DNA from: Amycolatopsis sp. GM8
Lineage (GTDB): Bacteria; Actinomycetota; Actinomycetes; Mycobacteriales; Pseudonocardiaceae
Direction: 5' to 3'
Length of the DNA: 64,000 nucleotides
NCBI RefSeq assembly: GCF_021653975.1
Contig: NZ_JAJKFK010000001.1
Coordinates: forward strand, 1,208,863 to 1,272,862
Numbering within the stretch: the stretch's first letter is position 1; every line of letters starts with the position of its first letter. Below, piece after piece: positions 60,842-64,000 of this stretch. A program made the position numbers and the translations under genes. The notes beneath the pieces were generated by a model. That model worked only from the letters and a program-made list of their open reading frames with translations. It was not told the origin of the DNA and made no database searches.

Positions 60842-62353
60842 ATGGTGTCAGTTCGCAGCGTCGTCGAGCGGGTCGGCCCGACGCTGCTGCACGCGGTGTC
60901 GGTGCCCGACGCGTGCCCGGCGGTGGCCGACGTGGTGATCGCCGAGCCCGGGGTCGCGGTGTCCGTCGCGGCGGGCGACCTGGTGCTGGGCGTCGCGGCG
61001 GCGAACGCTGACGAAGCAGCTGCGCTCGTCTCGCACAGCGCGGAGCGCAAGGCCGCCGCGGTGCTGTTGAAACCGCCGCTCGCGATGAAACCGACCGTGC
61101 GGCGCGCGGCGCAGACGGCGGACATCGCGCTGATCGAGGTCCATGCGGCAACGGCGTGGGCGCAGCTGGTTTGGCTGCTACGCACGGTCCTCGACGCCGA
61201 CGACGATGCGGTCGGCGACTCGGGTCCGGGCGACCTGTTCCGCCTCGCCGACGTGGTCGCCTCGGTGGTCGACGCGCCGGTCACAATCGAGGACACGAAC
61301 TCGCGCGTGCTCGCCTACTCCGCGCGTCAGGACATCACCGACCCCGCGCGGGTGTCCACGATCATGGGCCGGCGCATCCCGGACGACGTGCTCGCGCGGT
61401 TCCGGTCGCGCGGGGTGTTCCGCGAGCTTTCCCGCGGCAGGCAGACGGTTTTCGTGCCCGCACAACGGGATGGCACGCTGCCGCGGCTGATCGTGCCGAT
61501 CCGGATGGGCGGCGAGCTGCTCGGCTCGATGTGGGCGGTGGTGACCGGTCCGGTGCCCGACGAGCGGGCGGCCGCCTTCGCCGACACCGCACCGGTGGTC
61601 GCGCTGCACCTGCTGCGCCGCCGGGCGCATGCGGACGCCCAGCGCCGCGCGTCGGCGGAGCTGCTGCGGGGTCTGCTCGAAGGGAAAGTGGAGGCACGTA
61701 AGGCGATCGCCGAGCTGGAGCTGTCCGAGGAGCCGCACCGGGTGGTCGTCGTGGACGCGCCGGGCGAGGGGCTGCGACTGGCCCTGCTGGAACGGATCTC
61801 GCAAGGCATCGGACCGCGACCGGTCGCGACTGAGCTCGGCAGCCTGCTGTACGCGATCGTGCCGGACGGCGACGGCCCCGGGTCGTGGCCGCAGCTGCGA
61901 AAGGCGTTGGCGGGCCTAGACGCGCGGGTCGCGGCGGGCAGTCCGGTGGGGATCGGCGAGCTGACCCGGTCCCGCGCAGAGGCCGAGGAGACGCTTGGTC
62001 TCGTGCGCGCGGGGCTGCTGGACGGGAACGTCGGCAGCTACGACCGCGCGTGGACCGCGCTGGTCCTGCACCGCGCGGCGACGGCGGCGGACCGGGCCCG
62101 GATCTCGGAGGTCGGCCCGCTGGAAACGCTGCGGGCGCACGACGTGGCCAACCACACGGAGTACCTCGGCACGCTGTACGAATGGCTCCGCTTCCCCGGC
62201 GATCCACGCGCGGCGGCCAAGGCGCTTCGCATTCACCCCAACACTTTCCGGTATCGCATGCGGCGGCTGCTGGAGCTGGTGCCGCTGGATCTGGACGATC
62301 CGGACGTGCGGCTGGCACTGATCACGCAACTCGTCGCGCTCCGGTGGTCGTGA
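60842..62353 (+). CDS. PucR/CdaR-type transcriptional regulator
   Basis: Regulator of 503 aa. An N-terminal PucR-like domain and a GAF-like middle (VVSVVDAPVTIEDTNSRVL region) are followed by the C-terminal PucR HTH (LYEWLRFPGDPRAAAKAL, IHPNTFRYRMRRLLEL). Family members control purine, amino-acid or sugar-acid use. Start ATG 60842, 24 nt after the monooxygenase stop. The MOSC gene begins within 21 nt of its stop, so the three may share a transcript. Confidence 0.9.
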   Translation: MVSVRSVVERVGPTLLHAVSVPDACPAVADVVIAEPGVAVSVAAGDLVLGVAAANADEAAALVSHSAERKAAAVLLKPPLAMKPTVRRAAQTADIALIEVHAATAWAQLVWLLRTVLDADDDAVGDSGPGDLFRLADVVASVVDAPVTIEDTNSRVLAYSARQDITDPARVSTIMGRRIPDDVLARFRSRGVFRELSRGRQTVFVPAQRDGTLPRLIVPIRMGGELLGSMWAVVTGPVPDERAAAFADTAPVVALHLLRRRAHADAQRRASAELLRGLLEGKVEARKAIAELELSEEPHRVVVVDAPGEGLRLALLERISQGIGPRPVATELGSLLYAIVPDGDGPGSWPQLRKALAGLDARVAAGSPVGIGELTRSRAEAEETLGLVRAGLLDGNVGSYDRAWTALVLHRAATAADRARISEVGPLETLRAHDVANHTEYLGTLYEWLRFPGDPRAAAKALRIHPNTFRYRMRRLLELVPLDLDDPDVRLALITQLVALRWS

Positions 62354-62373
62354 GCCCGGCCTACGATGGACCG

Positions 62374-63090
62374 ATGTTCTCCGGATCCGTGGCGCAGCTG
62401 CATCGCTGGCCGGTCAAGTCGTTGCGGGGCGAGGAAGTCGACGCCGCGCGGTTCGACGACCGGGGTATGGCCGGCGACCGCGCGCACGCGCTGATCGACC
62501 TGCGCCCGAAGCGTGCGGGCAAGGTGCTCACGGTGCGCCAGAACCAGGAACTGCTGTCCTGGCGCGGTAGCTATCCCGGAGGGCCCGAAGAACCGCCGAC
62601 GCTGTCCGCCCCGGACGGCACCGAATGGTCGTGGCGCGACCCGGCGCTGCCTGCCGCACTGAGCGAATCCCTTGGCCTGCCACTGGAACTGCGCGCCGAG
62701 GAGGGTCAGCAAGATCGCGGACCGACCGTGCTCGTGACGGTCGAGGCCTCCCGCCAGGCGCTCGAGAACGAACTGGGCGGGCCGGTCGAGCTGGCCCGGT
62801 TCCGCCCGAACCTGCACGTGGACCTCGACGCCCCTGCCTTCGCCGAACAGGACTGGGGCGAGGGCACGGCGATCACCGTCGGCGACGTGGTGCTGGAGAT
62901 CGTCGGCGCGCGGGCCGGCCCGTGCATCCGCTGCGCGGTACCGAGCTGGGACCCGGCCGGCCGCGAGCGGTGGCCGAAGCTGCAGACCTGGATCATCGAG
63001 CAGCACGAGAACAAGTTCGGCCTGATCATGCGCGTGACCAGGCCCGGCACGATCCGCACCGGCGACGCCGTCTGGGCGCGGCCCGCGTAG
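62374..63090 (+). CDS. MOSC-domain protein
   Basis: Protein of 238 aa with an N-terminal beta-barrel (SVAQLHRWPVKSLRGEEVDA) and a MOSC domain (FRPNLHVDLDAPAFAEQDWG, GARAGPCIRCAVPSWD) whose single Cys in GPCIRCAV binds molybdenum cofactor in related proteins such as YcbX and mARC. It would reduce N-hydroxylated compounds or handle sulfur. ATG 62374 is used; GTG 62350 overlaps the PucR stop (GTGA) and is an alternative. Two nucleotides separate its stop from the convergent quinone-reductase gene. Confidence 0.9.
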   Translation: MFSGSVAQLHRWPVKSLRGEEVDAARFDDRGMAGDRAHALIDLRPKRAGKVLTVRQNQELLSWRGSYPGGPEEPPTLSAPDGTEWSWRDPALPAALSESLGLPLELRAEEGQQDRGPTVLVTVEASRQALENELGGPVELARFRPNLHVDLDAPAFAEQDWGEGTAITVGDVVLEIVGARAGPCIRCAVPSWDPAGRERWPKLQTWIIEQHENKFGLIMRVTRPGTIRTGDAVWARPA

Positions 63091-63091
63091 C

Positions 63092-64000
63092 TCAGGGCAC
63101 CAGCAGGGTTTTGCCGATCGTGGCGCGGGTTTCGATCGCGCGGTGGGCGTCGGCGGCGCGGTCGAGCGGGAAGCGCTGGCCGATCACCGGGGTCAGGCGA
63201 CCGGTGGCCCCGTCCTCCAGCGCGCTCTCGGTGAAGGCACGCAAATCCTCCGGGGTACCGGAGATGCCGCGGCGGATGGCGACGCCGCGTGCGGCCGCGT
63301 CGTCGTCCGACACCGGGGTCCACGCGCCGCTCGCCAGGCCGTACACGACCATCCGGCCGCCGGGCTCGAGCAGCGGGAACGCGGTGGCCCCGAGTTCGCC
63401 TCCCACCCCATCGAAGACGACGTCGACCTGCCCCACCTCCGCTGCCCAGCCCGCGGCCGAATAGTCGACCACCCGATCGGCGCCCAGGTCCGCCGCGACC
63501 GCGCCCTTGCGCGGCCCTCCCGCGGCGGCGACCACCTTCGCCCCGGCGTGCTCGGCCAGCTGCACCAGCAGGCTCCCGACCCCGCCGGCCGCCGCCAGGA
63601 CGAGCACGCGCTCCCCCGCACCCACTGTGGCGGCCCGCATCAGCAGTTTGGCTGTCCGGCCGTCAGCCAGTAGGGCGACCGCGGCGTCCAGCGCGAGCCC
63701 GTCGGGCACGATCAGCGGCGACGCGGCGGGCACGACCGCTTGTTCGGCGTAACCGCCGGTCCCGCCGGTGCTGGCCACGACCTGCTGACCGACCAGGTCG
63801 TGGTGGACGCCCGCGCCGACGCTGGTGATCACCCCGCCGACCCCGTTACCGGGAATGACCGGCGGCTGGACCTGGAAGGGGTTCATCCCGCCGGACCGGA
63901 ACTGGGTCTCGACGAAGGTGATGTTGGCGAATGTCACGGCGATCAGGGCCTGCCCAGGACCCGGTACCGGATCGGGTGCTTCGCCGGGCTGCAGCACGTC
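63092..64000 (-). CDS. zinc-free medium-chain reductase, quinone oxidoreductase type (partial)
   Basis: NADPH:quinone reductase-like protein; 302 codons are visible and the start lies beyond the right edge. VIPGNGVGGVITSVG is the family substrate block and VLAAAGGVGSLLVQLAEHAG the NADPH loop. The zinc ligands of alcohol dehydrogenases are absent. The C terminus (FPLDRAADAHRAIETRATIGKT) is complete. It probably reduces quinones or enones. Confidence 0.9.
   Translation of the reverse strand, partial: DVLQPGEAPDPVPGPGQALIAVTFANITFVETQFRSGGMNPFQVQPPVIPGNGVGGVITSVGAGVHHDLVGQQVVASTGGTGGYAEQAVVPAASPLIVPDGLALDAAVALLADGRTAKLLMRAATVGAGERVLVLAAAGGVGSLLVQLAEHAGAKVVAAAGGPRKGAVAADLGADRVVDYSAAGWAAEVGQVDVVFDGVGGELGATAFPLLEPGGRMVVYGLASGAWTPVSDDDAAARGVAIRRGISGTPEDLRAFTESALEDGATGRLTPVIGQRFPLDRAADAHRAIETRATIGKTLLVP

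Overview
The window is 64 kb of a high-GC actinomycete chromosome. Third codon positions are almost all G or C, GTG and TTG starts and 4-base ATGA/GTGA gene overlaps are common, and many messages look leaderless. The gene set (SARP/NB-ARC regulator, WS/DGAT, NDMA-dependent alcohol dehydrogenase, AccD1-AccA1-FadE operon, PaaX, ECF sigma factor with a SnoaL-like tail) fits Pseudonocardiaceae such as Amycolatopsis; the genus is my inference. No rRNA, tRNA, CRISPR array, intact transposase or integrase was seen.

Layout. 1-5 kb: a truncated SigG-like sigma factor, a LysR regulator and a tightly overlapping four-gene operon (Zn alcohol dehydrogenase, a UGSC-family CGSC protein, a 345-aa partner and a small CxxC protein). 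5-11 kb: housekeeping and unknown genes (DUF2237, a DnaJ-NERD membrane protein, small GntR and XRE regulators, dipeptidase E, DUF1015, DUF2127). 11-17 kb: a PaaX regulator followed by a StyA-like flavin monooxygenase and an epoxide-hydrolase-like protein, then a VOC protein, a PhyH dioxygenase and a TPP enzyme. 17-20.4 kb: an intact wax-ester/TAG synthase lies between two broken genes, a glutathionyl-hydroquinone-reductase-like GST and an MFS transporter; in each, an internal segment lies in reverse orientation and adjoining coding sequence is missing. 20.4-21 kb: a Doc-type toxin-antitoxin pair.

21-36 kb is a catabolic island: amidase, 2-hydroxyacid dehydrogenase, two maleate-isomerase/Asp-Glu-racemase paralogues, a GntR/FCD regulator, an MHS transporter, tartrate/malate-type dehydrogenase, succinate-semialdehyde-type dehydrogenase, class III aminotransferase, DUF3830, a GlcD-type oxidase and a TPP decarboxylase-like enzyme. 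A TTGTCAACAA operator recurs at three of its promoters and probably binds the island's GntR protein. Inside the island is a 28-codon gene with a perfect ribosome binding site and its own terminator.

36-46 kb: large intergenic palindromes, a TetR gene facing a truncated acyl-CoA-synthetase-like gene, the fadA-fadB beta-oxidation operon facing a double TetR fusion, and two acyl-CoA dehydrogenases. 46-51 kb: a PhaC-like alpha/beta hydrolase, a SARP-type regulator and two repeat arrays. 51-57 kb: the branched-chain acyl-CoA operon accD1-accA1-fadE with a matching TetR and shared GTTAG-type operators, plus a secreted SGNH esterase. 57-64 kb: an unknown protein, metX, an FAD aromatic-ring monooxygenase, a PucR regulator, a MOSC protein and a truncated quinone-reductase-like gene.
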